The position numbers and the translations under genes are program-made. The notes beneath the pieces are model-generated. The model was not told the DNA's origin. It ran no database searches and was given only the letters and a program-made list of their open reading frames with translations. DNA of 64,000 nt, taken from contig CALNXK010000030.1 of assembly GCA_942486035.1 (NCBI GenBank), positions 1,415,001 to 1,479,000 of the forward strand. Reading direction: 5' to 3'. This DNA is from Porites lobata (Eukaryota; Cnidaria; Anthozoa; Scleractinia; Poritidae). Position 1 is the stretch's first letter, and the number at the start of each line of letters is the position of its first letter. Positions 25,901 to 40,504 of this stretch are shown piece by piece.

Positions 25901-28900
25901 TAAAGTCGTCACTCAACAAACATCTCTTACTGCACTTCTCAATAACATGAAAACTGTGAAATTTAGAATGCAGCATAAAATTGCGTTTTTCGCTGCCATC
26001 AATCATAATTACGATCACAAGCAACAAGCCTTGAAAAACAGACACAGCCCCCCGAAAATTTTGGGCAACTCAGATTTTTTGGGCAGCAAGAGAAAATTTG
26101 GGCAACGCATGTTTTTAAAGACGTCTTCATGTTTATTGAATTATTTTGAAGACCTGAATATTAACCTGAAGTCGGCGTAATAATCCAGTTACTCGCCTAA
26201 CTAAATGTGATGAGTAATTTTTATATCTATTTTTTTGTTATTCTTGGGCACCGTGCTGTACTGCACTAGCTGGAATGGGCTATCCAGTCATGAATTGATT
26301 AGAATAAACTTTCGCATAACTTTCTAGAATCATCTCCACTTGAAGAACAGGGTGGGTCTGAATAAGTCAGTAAAACAAGCGTTTTCCTGGTGTTAACTGA
26401 GCCTGAAAACTATCGGATAATGGAACGAATATTCAAATTCACCGGCCAGAAAACGACGGGAAAAGAGTGGATTTTACGACGGGAAAACGCGAGAGAATTT
26501 TAGCAAAATGCCGCGTTTTCGAAAATTAACCGAGGGTTTTCCGAGACGGTGAATGCCATATTTCTTGCCGTGAAACGGATCCAAATCTGCCAATGTCATA
26601 TCACATCCATTGAATTCCAAACTATAATGGTCCCGTTTTGCTTGTTTGTGTGTGCATTTTTTTTAAGACTCAATTTGCGCACTAAAATTGCTTCTTGCTA
26701 GTAGTCTGTTGCTACGCGATCACAATGAAAGATGGACATGTATTAAAACTTGACAAAATTGGGCTGATGTTTTCAGGTTTTGAACTGAAGCAAATTTTAC
26801 TGAAAAAAAATCACAAATTTAAGCACTATTAATTATAATGATTGTTTCCTGCTGATATTTGTTTCTTTAAAAGTCATACCTCCACTAGAGCATTTGGTGT
26901 ACGGGTAAAGGTACTAAGTGATGACAGTAATCTCTTGTGACTTCATCATTTTTATCACATTCTCTTTAGTAACAGGTATGTTACTTTGATGTACCCTCCA
27001 CGCGAGATTACCTCTCGAAAGAAGCCATATTCCCAAAACAAAAGGTCATTTTTTTCCAGCCAAAACACTAAAGTTGAGGTGTCTCTTGTAACAACAAACA
27101 CCTCCGTAAACGAAAACCAAATCTTGGCATATTAATTGGTTGGTTGCATATGGAAATTTCTACTAACCGTATTTTTGTTGTGAAAAAATTTAAATACAAT
27201 GATCAATTAGCACCTGGTGGTGGAGGGGGAGGAGTTGTTGGTTTTGTAGTTGGGGTAGTGGCTGTTGTGGTAGGAGTAGTCGATGTTGTGGTAGGAGTAG
27301 TCGTTGGAATCTCTGCCTTCGCTTTGCACTTGGAAGCCTTGGAAAACATCGCTTTCTTTTTTGCGTCATACATTTCTACCCAAGAGGCGACATTGCCCAC
27401 ACCTGCGTTGCATTTTTTAGACAGTTTCTGTATTTCTTGGCTGGAGTAAAATTTATCCCAAACGTTCAATTGGGAGAGTAAAAATAAGTTAGAGCCGAGT
27501 TGACTATAATGTGAAAAGTATATCTCGAAACCACTGGCAACCCTGAAATCATAGAGACCCGTCCTTTCTTTGCTTCCATCTAGGTAAATTGCCCAAGCAG
27601 ATGTCCTGCTAGACCAGGCATGGCACAGCTGATGCCAATTCTTGTCTCCAAGCGACGCAAATTCAATGCTGCAGATGATCCAAAATATAATAAATAAGTT
27701 TGTGAGCATTTCCATCTCATTTTACTAAATTCATCATTTAAAGGTTCTAATATCATGAGTGACAAATTACTCCTCGATCTTGGCGCAAGCCTTCAGCGTC
27801 AATTTATAATTTCACAGGTGAAATTACAAAATTGCCACGGCAACGTTCCTTACGTCTTAGCGTCAAATGGCGTCAACGATTGAAAATTTATGAATGAAGA
27901 TGTCAGTGCATTAAAAGACGCTTTAGAAATCTAAACACACAAAAGAGCAGACCAAGAAGAATTCTATTATGTATTTTGTCGAAAAATTCGGAAAATTATG
28001 AACTGTAGCCAAAATCATCAAGCTCTAAATTTTTCAGATTAACTTGCTTAAACCCACGATTTTGAGCCTATTTTTTTGTCACCCATGTTATTCTGATAGG
28101 AAATGGTGACGAGTGAAATAAGGAAATAATTTCACGCGCGTTTGGTCCAAATCCTAATAATTTTCCGACTCACCATTTGATTACATATGCCAATTTAATA
28201 CATGTAACCTCACTTGTGGTAATAGTTAAACGATTCTATAAAATAAACAAATAATATGCTAAAAGTAAAGTCTATAAAAGTATTAGCATGGTACTTTTCA
28301 TTGATTTGACTTTTCTAAGGATGAAAAATTGAACAAAAAAGTGTCTTACTACACCCAAGGCCTCTGATTGTCTCAGTCGATTCTTAATGATGTAGGTCCT
28401 CTCGACTCATATGCGATGGAGTAATCACTTCCGCTAACTGCTTTCATTCTAAGGTCTACAAAATCTGCAAACGTGTCCAAGCCATTGTTATTTTCGACCC
28501 AGTCCTTCGCCAATCGTACCCAAAAGCACATAGTGTACTCTTCAGCGCCCGGTAAAACATTTCCATGCAGGAGTGAATTGCCTTGTTCAACTTTATAATC
28601 AAACGAGTCTGTTAAAAGAAATAAAACGTTTCTAGCAACTGCTTGCAAATGCTAGCCACACCAAGACCTCAATAGTTGAGAGTGAAACTTAATAATGAAA
28701 AGGGAAGTTTTAATTTCATTCCTGACCAAGTCGGAAGCGCATAACAAGGAAACATTAGAAATGGAATTTTTCCATGAACCAGTTTCTAAGGACAGACATC
28801 GTTTTTTAAGGAGAGAATTGAATCGTACCCTCCGCACTAAAATTTCCAAAAACAGTTAAAGTGTCTAGTTTTTGCTCTGATCAAAGAGACGCCTAGACGT

Positions 28901-31900
28901 TTCCAACAAAAAGTATATTTTACTTTTAAATAGAGGCTGGTAAACTTTTAATTTAACTCGCCACGATAAAAGTTACTTTTTCTTTAAAGTAATTTTAAAG
29001 ATAGTAATTTGCCTTAAGCACAAATGAAATCTTCTTTGTTATTTATAACAGCATTAATTTCTCTTGAAGTCGACAAGGGAAATGATCAGAAATGCGGTGC
29101 AATTAAAAAGCTCGCGAGCTTGGGTTGGTCCTTGAATTAATTTTCTCGCAGACGCCTGTGTATTGTGTATTACTGGGGTAATGTATATATAATGTGTATT
29201 GTGTATTACTGGGATATGAAAAAAATGCATAATAGGGGCCCGTGTGAGCGGATCCTTCCATGATAGAGATATTCTCAACATTACTGGATAGGAAAAACCG
29301 GGCTAAGTGACGTTGTTGGACAGTGTTAACACAGTCGTTGGATTATGTGGAATCAGACTCAAAAAGGTCAGTAAATCTTTCAAAGCCGTTTGAACATATC
29401 CAAAATACGCCGGCAATGTTACGTTGGATTGATAAACCATGGGTCTGTCGCATTGAAGAAAGAGACAACACCATACCGACACAATCTTTATTCTTTTTCA
29501 GCGTCTTTGGTGCCAGGCATTCTTCCAAACATTGATTTTCATCAGGATCCTTTGCAAAACGACACTTGTTACACTTCTTGTCATTGTTTTTCTCTGAGCA
29601 ACCTGAAAAACAGCACTACACTTATTTTTTTTTCAGCCAAAAAAAGACGAAATGGAAATAATCAACAAGAACAAGCGTCAGCATGTAAGCTGCTGATGAA
29701 AAGGCCAGCAAAATCTGACTAATGCAGTCACAAGAGGACTGGTGCGGACCATACCGAAGAAAAAAAAACTTGATTATTATAATTACTGCTACAGATTTCC
29801 CCGCAATATGACCTCTGAAGAAAGAGCATAAAAATTCCATACTGATAACGCGACCCTCTCCAGATCTGAGTTGTGTAGCGTCATCATTATGGAATTTCTT
29901 CGTTCATTTAGTTCCTCAGAGGTCTGATTTCGCGGGGAAACCAATGCTGGCGTTGCAGAATTTCGGCTCTTCTCTCAGGCTAGCCTATTCCGTGGAGAAG
30001 GCTTACGATTTTAGCAGTTTATTTTCATCGGAATATTTGCATCATTTCTTGGCAACAATTTGACAACTAATCGTAACAATTTACACCGCACAGAAGCAAT
30101 AAACCTGCTAGCAAGCTCTCAGGGGCGTGAGCACAATTTTCGCTGTGCCCCCGGAGCACCCAAGGAAGCTTGCTAACAGGCTAAGAAGCAATACAATAGA
30201 AACGCCTTCCGAAAATAACCTACTTTCAAATGGATCACAGGCTCTGTGGCAGCCCTCCATGCACAAGTTCTCTTTCGCATCCTTTACAGTCTTTTCTCTG
30301 CAGGTCATTTGGAATAGTTTACGGGATACAATATGGGCATCCACGATTCTCGCGGCAGCACCTTCGTTTCCAAAAGCATAGAATCGAACATCAAAGTTCC
30401 TGGTCCTGTCCACCATACTAAGGAAGACATTACCAGTATCTCTTGTGCCTTTACTTTTACCATATTCAATCAAAGTTCTTTCGCCAGAGACAGTGATGCA
30501 CACGAAGTAAGCATCATACAACGATTTCGCACCCAACCCAACTGCGTCTACATTTGTCACATCATGCTTATAGTCTCTGGCATCCTTGCCCTGCAAACAG
30601 GAAAAGTGAAGCCTTTCAGCCCCAATATCCACATAGAAATTCTCCTCACTGGTCTCCATACATTACCTTGAAGAATTAGTTGAGAGCATTTGCTAAAAGA
30701 TAAAATTATTTTCGCTTTGGTGCTCAGTTTATTAATTCTAAATTCTAAATCCTCTTGAGAAGTATTGATATTGTCAAGACAAAATTGATGTTAAGTTCAT
30801 TTTGTTTACAATGCCGACTGGTCGTTCTCATTCGCTACGGAACTTTTAAATGACAAAATCACAGCTTCAATTGGTGCGAATCACACATGTCTCCCAAGCA
30901 TTATATCAAACATTGCAAATGACGTAATTACAGAATACAGTCGTCTCTCGTCGCTCCTCGCCGTTAGGGACGATTCGCAGGAAAGACGTCTGCGCAACTG
31001 CCAGTTCCATACTGATGTGGTGAAATCTTTAATTTATGAATCTGGTCAGGAAAGGTATTGTTCACGAATGGAAAACAAAAGGTCACAAAGGTGAAATGGA
31101 ACCTCGTGTAATACATTCTTCTTTAGAAGACGCATTTGAAGCTATAATTTGAGTTTTCCTGGATCTTGATCGCAGAAGTACACAAAACGTTACCATAATC
31201 GACCAGGAGAAACATAAAATTGAACAAATTTTTATTTGGAACCCGTTGACTACCGGATTAACAACGTAAACATTGATTTACGTCGACAGTTTGGAATTTC
31301 TGTCGCTGAGGCAAACCGAAACGTCCCTAACGGCGACGAACGAGAAGAGAGGGCTGTATTCGCAGGCTATCAGTTGCAATCTTCTTCCTAATATGTCCAT
31401 CAATGTCTCCTTTTGTATCAGCTGTGCTACTTATACCTTTTTAACGTTTTCAAAGGTTTTATTTATGTTTAACTCGATATGGTGGTAGTTCAAACTGCTT
31501 GAATTTTGATAAATTTCTCCACACAGCTCCAGTAGATTAATTTCGATTGTCATATCACAATTCAACGATAAATAATTCACTAGGTAAGAGCCTTTTAAGG
31601 CTCTTAAAAGTTTGTTTATCAGTCGTGAGCTGCAATTTTCGCTTGCGTTGCATTTGCATGCCATGTAAGCACCTAAGGAATCGAAAATAATGGTGTAAAA
31701 TCATCAAACGTTGTTGAATTAACATTTCAGATCCATTTAAACGTGTTAATGGACATTGTTGAATGCTGTCTTCAATCTGACCTAGTGTGAATTTTGTTTC
31801 TCGCACAAATACTCATTAAATTTGTTTTATGGAGGCGTTAGTTTGGGATATTCACTTTTAGTGCGTTTTCGCTTTCATCGACGTACTGAATAAGTTTGAC

Positions 31901-34900
31901 AGTTTGTTGCTTAACAGTTTAAGTGTTTCTTAACAGGATCAATGCCTACCTTAAACATCCTGACTATAGTCGGTTCTATTACGACGCCGTAGCGATTTTC
32001 TTCATTTCCTGGCTTGGCAGAAAACAGAACTTTAATTGGTCCAGTTGATGCTGCTGTAAAATGGAGACACTTTCCGTCCACATTTTCGAGCTCCAAACGA
32101 AAGGCATTGGACCACCTGGGCTTGCATGGAGGGGGCGGGGGAGGGGTTGTGGGATTGGGGTCCGCTCTTCTGACCGCCTTTCCTTTAACCAATTCTTCAA
32201 TACGAGCCAAACGCATTCCTTTAAGATCAGAGGGAATCGCAGGAAAAGTTTTCTTGGCAGATTTGAAATCGTCTTCTTCGAGAACAAGGCTACCGTCTTT
32301 TTCTTTGTACGTCAGTGTAAGACCAAATATGGATATCTTATGCTTGCGCATATCAGTGACCTTTTCACCAAAACCGCTGTACAGATGGAAGACATTTCTT
32401 TCATCGCTAGTGTACCACTCTCCGCCTCTGTTTCAAAGAAACAACAACTAAGACTACTTATTCAGAACGCTAGGTTTCTAAGACTATGTCTTGCTTATAT
32501 TGGCTACTTCTGCACTCATACCAACCAAATCTTTCCTGTGACCTGACCATATACCACAAATGACCTTATGATCATGAATTGGTCCGGGTTTCAATTGATA
32601 TCAAAGCATTCTCAACTCTTTGTTGACATAAAAAATGGACTTCTCGCTTAACCCTCATCCACTTCATTTCCATCGGCAAATATCTGCTCTAATATAAGCA
32701 TCAAATGGAGTCAAAATCCAGTTTTCCAATTTTGTAACTACTATTCTCTTACAGCTGTAGTTATAAAATCCGCGTTTTTCCAACATTGCAATCATTGATT
32801 CTAATTCCAATTTCTTAAACTCAAAGTGGTGCAATGAAATAAGACATTTTCTATTTCGGAATAGTATTTATCTGATCATGTAGATCTACCAGCAGAATAA
32901 TAGTGGCGTGTGAATTGATTTGAACCTGCCAAATAATTTGCTATAAAAAGAACAATCAGTCAACCTGTAGTGAAGCTTCCTCGTCATATTTCGTTTGATG
33001 CTGTAAGCTTCGTGTATCGGGTTAATCAAGTCATCCAACATGTCAAATGTCACTTGAAAAGTTGCTCCACTGTTGATGAGGTCTTTCCACGACAGTGGTG
33101 CCTGATCAACCAGCGACTCAGTGAATTGAGGCTCGTCTCTCCTGCTTATTGTGCACTTCTCTAGTTTTACTTCAGACAAACTAATGGGGCCCTATAGTGT
33201 ACGTAAAAATATATGAGAACGCCAAAAATTCTCACGTACAATCTTTCGCCTCATGTAAGGGAATCCGGATTCTCAATTCCGGACTGCGGGAAGTTTTTGC
33301 TTGTCGAATCCAGAATCCGGGAAATATATTTGCTTTCGGATTCCGAAATATTGGGCTTTAGAATGCGGAATACAAATCAAGGAATCTGGGAATCTTACTA
33401 TTAATTGTAATTCGGAATCCTAGTTTTAATGACAAAGAATCCTGAATGTAGTACCTCGAATCCGGAATCCAAGGGGTAGAATCCGGAATCCAAGACTGTC
33501 TTGGATTTCCTTACTTGGGGCGTAATGTTGATATATTTGCTGACTGTTCAGAAAACGAGACATAAGAAAATGAATTGCTAAAAATTACCGCGCTATTCAA
33601 TCACATGTGAACTCTGAAATATAAAAGACAGGCTTATAATTGCGCTTTCGCTGCCGTCAAACATAAGCAGTTGAACCTTGGAAAACAGAAAGACACAAAA
33701 CGGATCGAAATTCATCAATCAGAAAACGCAAAACATGACTCTTTGAACTCGATAAAGTAAACTTCTGTTTCCTAAGAGTCAGGCAAAGATGATTGTTGGC
33801 AGCGAAGAAGGCAAGCGTTAGTTCGCTTTTGAACATCAGAGTTGACGCGTGTTTTTGAAATGGGCAGTAGGAAAATATTACCTTTCATTGGCCAGAAATG
33901 TCAAAATGTTTCTCACAAAAAGACGAACTGAAACTTGTTTGCAATACTACTTAGGTTTCTTGAACCCAGTCCTTTCAAATAAAGTTAACCTTCAAAAGTG
34001 CAAGAACTGTCGCACAATCAGCTGGATGTGCCATCCAAGTAAAGTCACGCTAAAGAGGCTGTAAAATAGGCTGAGGCCCCAGGCAGAGACAATCATCACG
34101 GACGAACAAACAGGGGCAGGACAGTACAACACGGTGATAACAGAACAGCCTGATTCAGCCTCAGGATACCGTGTGAGACGTACCTCCAATATCAACAAAA
34201 GCTCTCTGTCAAAATGGTGAGTTTGACAGAGTACGGCACGAAGTCCTTTGGTCTACAATGAGGCTTTACAAAAGTGATGTCAACCTGATTCCAATCAAAG
34301 ACATTGTTTACAACAAGGGTACCTGTGCAGTTCATCTTAATGGTGGAACAAGAAATTGGTTCAGAACGACGGTCGGAGTCAGACAAGGCTCTCTGCTCTC
34401 ACAGATCTTAATATCTTTCTGGAGAGAATTGTGAATAACCCACTGGAAGATCACAAAGGAACAGTCAGCATTGGAGGCAAAACAATCGCTAACTTATGTT
34501 TTGCCGATGAAATTGAGGGCTTGGCAGGAAAAGAGGAGGAAATACGACTGTAGCTTCTCTCGCTGATCGCCTGGATAAGACCTGTTCTGCCGTTTGCATG
34601 GAAATTAGCGTCGAATAGACCAAGCTGATGACCAACAACACAGATGGCATCAGCATTGACATAAGAGCAAACGGCAAAAATTTGGACCAACACGACAATT
34701 TTAAGTACATGGGTGCCGTCACAGATCAAGGTTCCAAGCCTGAAGTACCGTCCAGGTTTGCACAGACGACAGCAGCACTATCGAAACTGAAGACCATCTG
34801 GGACAAAAAGAATATCTCCCTTAGCTAAAAGATTAAACTGCGCTGCCTGGTTGTCTTCGTACTCTTGTACACCTGCGAAACCTAAACATTGACAAAGGAC

Positions 34901-37900
34901 ATGCAGAATAAAGCTGAATAAATTGCACGCCACTGAGATAAGATGCTTTCGGAAGCTGCCTAGTATCTCATACAAAGACCACATTTTTGACATAAACAAG
35001 GAATCAGGCAAGCCATCGGGACCTATGATGACATCTTATCCAACGAACAGTTAAAGTGGTTTGGGCATGTGTCAAGATCAGCAGCGCTTGCCAAGACAGT
35101 CTCACAAGGAAAATTGCAGGGAAGAAAAAGAGAAAGACAAAAAATGCTCTGGGATAATTATATCCCTGACTGGACATGAAGGACTGAGGTTTTGTGAATC
35201 CCTAAGGGAGTTTACAAACATATTCATGAGGAAAAGGTTGGAAAATCCGTGGTGCCCCAACGGTGATCACGACTACCGGATAGGTGCAGGTGTAGGATGA
35301 TAATTAAGGCTCTTGGCAACTTGTAAATCCATTACATATCTATTCTGCTATCAGTAAAATATACAACTTCGGCCACAAGGCGAGTCCTTTGTTTTTTTTT
35401 TCTTATTTACCTCTTCCATATAAATTTCAATGGCTCTGCCCAAGCTTGTCCGTCTTGCCATTATCGCTTCTTCTAGTCCTTTTCGGTTATCATATTGGCA
35501 GTATACTTTTGTCTTCTTTCCTTTAGGCGAATAGTTGTAGTAAAATCTGCGCCCATCATCTTCCGTTTCCATATCTGCTACCTTTCCTTCGCAGCCCCAG
35601 GTCACCTGAGAAATATTAAAAAAAAATCCACCAAGAAGCACTGTAACAGCTTCAATATGTTAAGGTTGTCCCTGTTGTCCTATGGTTTGTATAAGCAAAC
35701 ACTGTATCGAAATGCTTGTCAAGACAGGTGCTAACTGAGACAACTTACGAAAAAGTCTGCACGAGAACGAGAAAAGAGACCGACTGTGGCTGTTTACAAG
35801 AAGAGATAGTAACCCATCTGCGAAGGCTTCCCTGAAAAGCGGGTAAGAGATAAGAGATAGTTCGGGTTACGTTATCACTGGGTCAACTTTAAACAAAAAA
35901 AATGATCGAAAAATGGATTAGTTTCTAAGTAATTACATTAGTGTAACTACCTACCTTTTCTTCAGGAAACAAGTCATGCGATCGGAAATTCACCAGATCA
36001 ACAATCGACCCCATCAAGAATTTAAACGCTTTGGGGTACCGTGGAATCGACTGCAACCACTCCTTGAACTCTGCCTTGAATGTTGGTGAATAAGCATCGG
36101 AGAGAATGGAGGCAATTTCTTGGCTTCCGCCCTGGGCCATTATTGACGTAGAGGAAGTCTTCACTTGCTCGCGCTGTTGGTACCCGTTTTTTTGGCTATA
36201 TTTAGCTCCAACACTCGAGAACAGAGTCTTATACTCCATCTCCATTTCTACAGCAAACTCTGTCTTTTTTTGGCCCTGTTTAGCCTGTTTTGTCTTCCTT
36301 ATCTGAAGTTGTCCTCCGAACTTTGCCGACTTGATGTAGTGTGTCCCCCAGCGCTGAATGAAGTTCTCTGTCGTCGCAAATAGAATGTGTCACATATGCA
36401 TCATGTTACACTCAAACTCAATTGGTCTAAAAACTTGGAGGTAAGCTTCATTATAAATGTTGTGGTTCAATTTTATCCTTGGTTTAAATTTTATTTTCTT
36501 TTGTTTTTGGGTAAGGTAATGTATGATAATTTTTATTATTTTGTATACAAAATCACAACGGACCAATGCACTATAACTACAAGCCGACTATCGCAAGGAC
36601 ATAGGACTTCCACGAGCTTCAAGAGCATTTGTTTCATAGCCTAGTTATAAGACAGGGAACTATACGTTTTTGTTTACAAATCAAGACCTCTACTGGGTAC
36701 TCTCTGGTAAAATAAGCCCTCCATGCCACTAATACCATAAACCGTGAAAATAACAGCGAAAACGGGGCAGACGCATGTTTTCCCAAGGATTAAACACTGC
36801 AACAACCAATCGCTCTCATTGAATACCCCTAAGAGAACAATTCCTGGCATGAACAGTGAGGACCAAAGTCGACCAATATTATTATCAGTGACGATCGTAA
36901 TACACCACTCACTCCTGTTGCCGCAGCCAATCGCCACCATCATCTGATGAAGTTTAACAGGATGGGGTCCAAACGTCGTATTCAATATCAAAGAGATCAA
37001 CGTGAATGGAACGATGAATTCTCTATAGGAAAGCTACACAAATTAGTAGCAACTGTTACACAATACTTGCCGATTGCTCAAAACCCTCGGTTGACCTGCT
37101 TCCATATCATCTTATGCCTTTTTTCTAATAGCTTACAAAGGAAAAGCATTTTGACATGTCAAGATGATTTAACTATAGCATTTTCTACTCACGATATTTC
37201 AATGGTGCTCCAGCCTCAAAGTAGGAATTTGGTAAATTCATAAATTCACGCAGGAAAGACAAACTCAAATCCTGTGGTTTCACCTCGTCCATGAAAATCT
37301 CATACCTAACAAGGGAGGAAAACATTGATAAAGTCGATTGAAAAGACTCTTGACTAAACAGTGACTAAATTCATTCATTGGGATACATATTACACTTTGT
37401 CTTTCTTTAAGGTTGGTATCTTTTTCACAAAAATTACAAATTGTACTGGACAACAAAACACTAAATTGAGAAATATTAAAAAGTTTGGACGTAACAGTAA
37501 CTAGTAAAATCACGATCGAACCTACTAACAAGATAAAACATTTCAAGATTCCTAAAATGGCATAATCTCCAAGTCTATACCGCTGGTTTAAACCAAACCG
37601 TGGAAATTTCAAGGCAATATTTGCTCCGTTCTAACAGCTATTGTACAGAACAAAGTCGAAGGGTGCCGATGAGCACTCACCTTGCGCTGCATTGAAAATT
37701 CTATGACTTACCTATCGACGTCGACATACAGAACAGACAGAAATGTCTGACTCGCTCCAGACGAAGAGCTTCCATAGGCCTCCTTCACACCAGCATAGAA
37801 CCCAAAAATTGAACCAGAGACACCTGCTTCCTGCTGGATGTAGCTTCGATATTCCGACCGACTCTCAAAAGTTAACATGTAAGCAGAGGTATCGTAAACA

Positions 37901-40463
37901 CCATGTACGTTCATTGTGTCTGGTACATCTAGGTCGTCGTACCTACAAAAAGGCAGTTAGAACAATATCTTAAAATTATCATAGAGTAACACTGAGGAAA
38001 ACATTTCTCATGTTCGTCATCGCGTGGCTTAAACGGTCAATTTGGATACTTGGGATGACATGAACATATCGACAGATCACTACTTTACCAAGATAGTGAA
38101 CAGTAAATACTTATAAAAGAGTCTTCAATTTATATTGAAAATATATATAACGTACAAAAATGAAGGGGAAAAGTATACTTTGGAAAGCAAAAACACCTCT
38201 AAAGAATATACTTACGATGCTTTGTTCTTGCAGTTTCTTTGTACTATACTCATTTTTCTGGATTCTGGACTGTATTTTCCTCGACCATCAAACCCAACTC
38301 CCATAAAAGCGGCTCCATCAATCATGTTCTGGGCAAAGTGAACAATGGTTATAATTAATTCATTAGTCATTATATTTTTTCGCACAAAATAAATGCTAAT
38401 TTATCTGCGGTATAGTCACCCATGAGTGCTTATCCTTATAACTAAGATGAGTACGTACCGAACACCTACATTAGATTATCACCAGCCGGGTTTCACGGAA
38501 CGACTGTTTTATAAAGTTTATCATAATGACAGTGATATACCACAGTTAGATGACTCTCGGTTATATAATCTGTACCCTAAAGCCTACTGGCCTCGAACAC
38601 TTTTCTGAGTAGATGCAGGCCGTTCTTAGAAAAGCCGCCTCCTGAACCAACTCTACCTTTGCTGTGACACCAGTCGGGCTTTGGTCTGTTTTTCGGGTAG
38701 CAAACAGCTTTTACATAGCTCCTGAAGATTGAGAAGGCTCTGCAGGGATTATTCCACTCCGGGCCAATTTGCGAGGACCGGGTGGTGGTTGGCTCAACAA
38801 CCTAGTACATATTGAGGCCCTTGTCCAAGGGTTATGGGCTCCTGCCTGCTCCCACAGGGAAGGGAATGGACGCCAGGGCAATATGGGAGGATTCCCAGGC
38901 AGGAAATTCAACATCCAACATCAATACAAAGAACTGTACTAATTATACCAGTATATACGGGTGTCGCATGTTATTTAACACGCGAAGATTTTCTTTTGTG
39001 CAATTTATACGAGAAGTTCGCCTCTTCATTAAGACGCGGCTTCTGTAAGTACTCATATAAATGGCCAAATTGTGATATTAATGAGCTTTAAATATATAAT
39101 AATAACGGCGTGAGGGAGGCTGTTCTATTCTCAGGGTTGTTCGCTTACAGCAGGTTAGACTGTGGCATAGGTTACTGACTCTAGTTAAAAGTTCATTAGA
39201 TCGTTTTAGCTTGTATGTTTTATTTTCGCATATCAGGCCATGCGATGTTACTTTAGAAAACTGTTTCATTCAAATTTCGTCCTATCCGTGTGATAATAGC
39301 CTGTTCCAGGCTCTCAGATAGTAGAGATGACGCGCAAGTGTACGCAAAAAAGGAGGCGGCTGCGGAGGGCAAAAGGATGGGAGTTTCCGCTCGTTTTATT
39401 TTCGTGATCCCGCTTGCTCAATTTCGCAAACCCGACTATCTCGGAGCCTGGAACAGGCTAGTGTGATAATCCAAAATTTATGAAAATACAAATGACAGAA
39501 TTTTCCTCGAGAACACCACTTAGTCTGAATTATTGTGAGAACAAAACGTACAAGCAGGGAAAGGTCTAGAGTAGTTTCTCTTACAAGGCAAATAGGTGAG
39601 GCAAACTTGGCGTTATAGCATGGATCACTTGGAGTGTAATTGGTGCCGTAGCAACCGTTCATCATAACGTATCCCAGACCCATGTTCGGAGCGTAAGTAA
39701 ACGGCTGCTCTCCATGTTCCTTCTCTGTTTGTTCCGTGTCGGAGATTGACGCACCCATATGGTATCCCGGGGGTACGAACATATCCGGGGTACTCCATCC
39801 TTTATCAGGCATGATATCAAGTTTGATCTGTGAATAAATAGTTTGTATTGTGAGTAACAGAAGTTCGCGTAGTAACTAACATAAAAATTCAGACAAGACT
39901 AAAACCGGAGCTTCTGTTCACGACTAACCGTTTACTTCACACAATAAACTTAACATTAGTAGTTGATAATTAGCCTGAAAAAGCAGAAATATTTTTCGTA
40001 TCTGTTTCACACGCCCTTCCTCAGCGTGTCAAACCTGAAAAGTGGAAAAAGGCGTTTGCTCTTGCAGGCTAATTGATTATGTTATGGAAATCAATACCTC
40101 TGACACAAACAATTAGAACTTTAGCCCATGCACGATCCGATGAACAACTATAAACTGTTATGATTCGTTTAAGTGGTATGGCTCAGCAGATTTCCTAACA
40201 GCATCGTATTTCCTTTTCATAGGAGCACCTAGTATTTCTAAGTACTTCAGCAGTGATCTGTAATGAGTAGTACTTTATAGCACTGTAGTAAAATCCAACG
40301 AGTGGTCCATTATCAATGCTGCGTTCTGATTGGTGGAGCAACTACTAGCATATATGTTATGGCCTACTAGTAGCGAAAAGTGCCGGCTTTGAAAACCAAA
40401 ACAATGGCGGCTGAATCGCGTTTTGCTAGCTAAAGTTGTTTTGCCTCGATATTTTTGACCAAC

Positions 40464-40504
<41 letters not shown>

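Noticed and set aside
28373..28375. TGA read as selenocysteine
   Set aside because: The homologous residue is Trp in module B, not Cys, and no SECIS-like structure was recognised.
21302..28608. Three separate pentraxin genes
   Set aside because: No signal-peptide exon was found before modules B or A, all modules start in phase 1, and only the last has AATAAA. Kept as an alternative, not preferred.
30591..30659. ATG-initiated start of the Methyltransf_FA-like exon
   Set aside because: The frame upstream of 30590 has no acceptor in the right phase; the strong TTTGCAG acceptor at 30591 makes this stretch intron.
32014..32546. Plus-strand open frames of 145 and 161 aa
   Set aside because: They are antisense shadows of exon 11 of the mosaic gene, whose minus-strand phase is confirmed by both neighbours.
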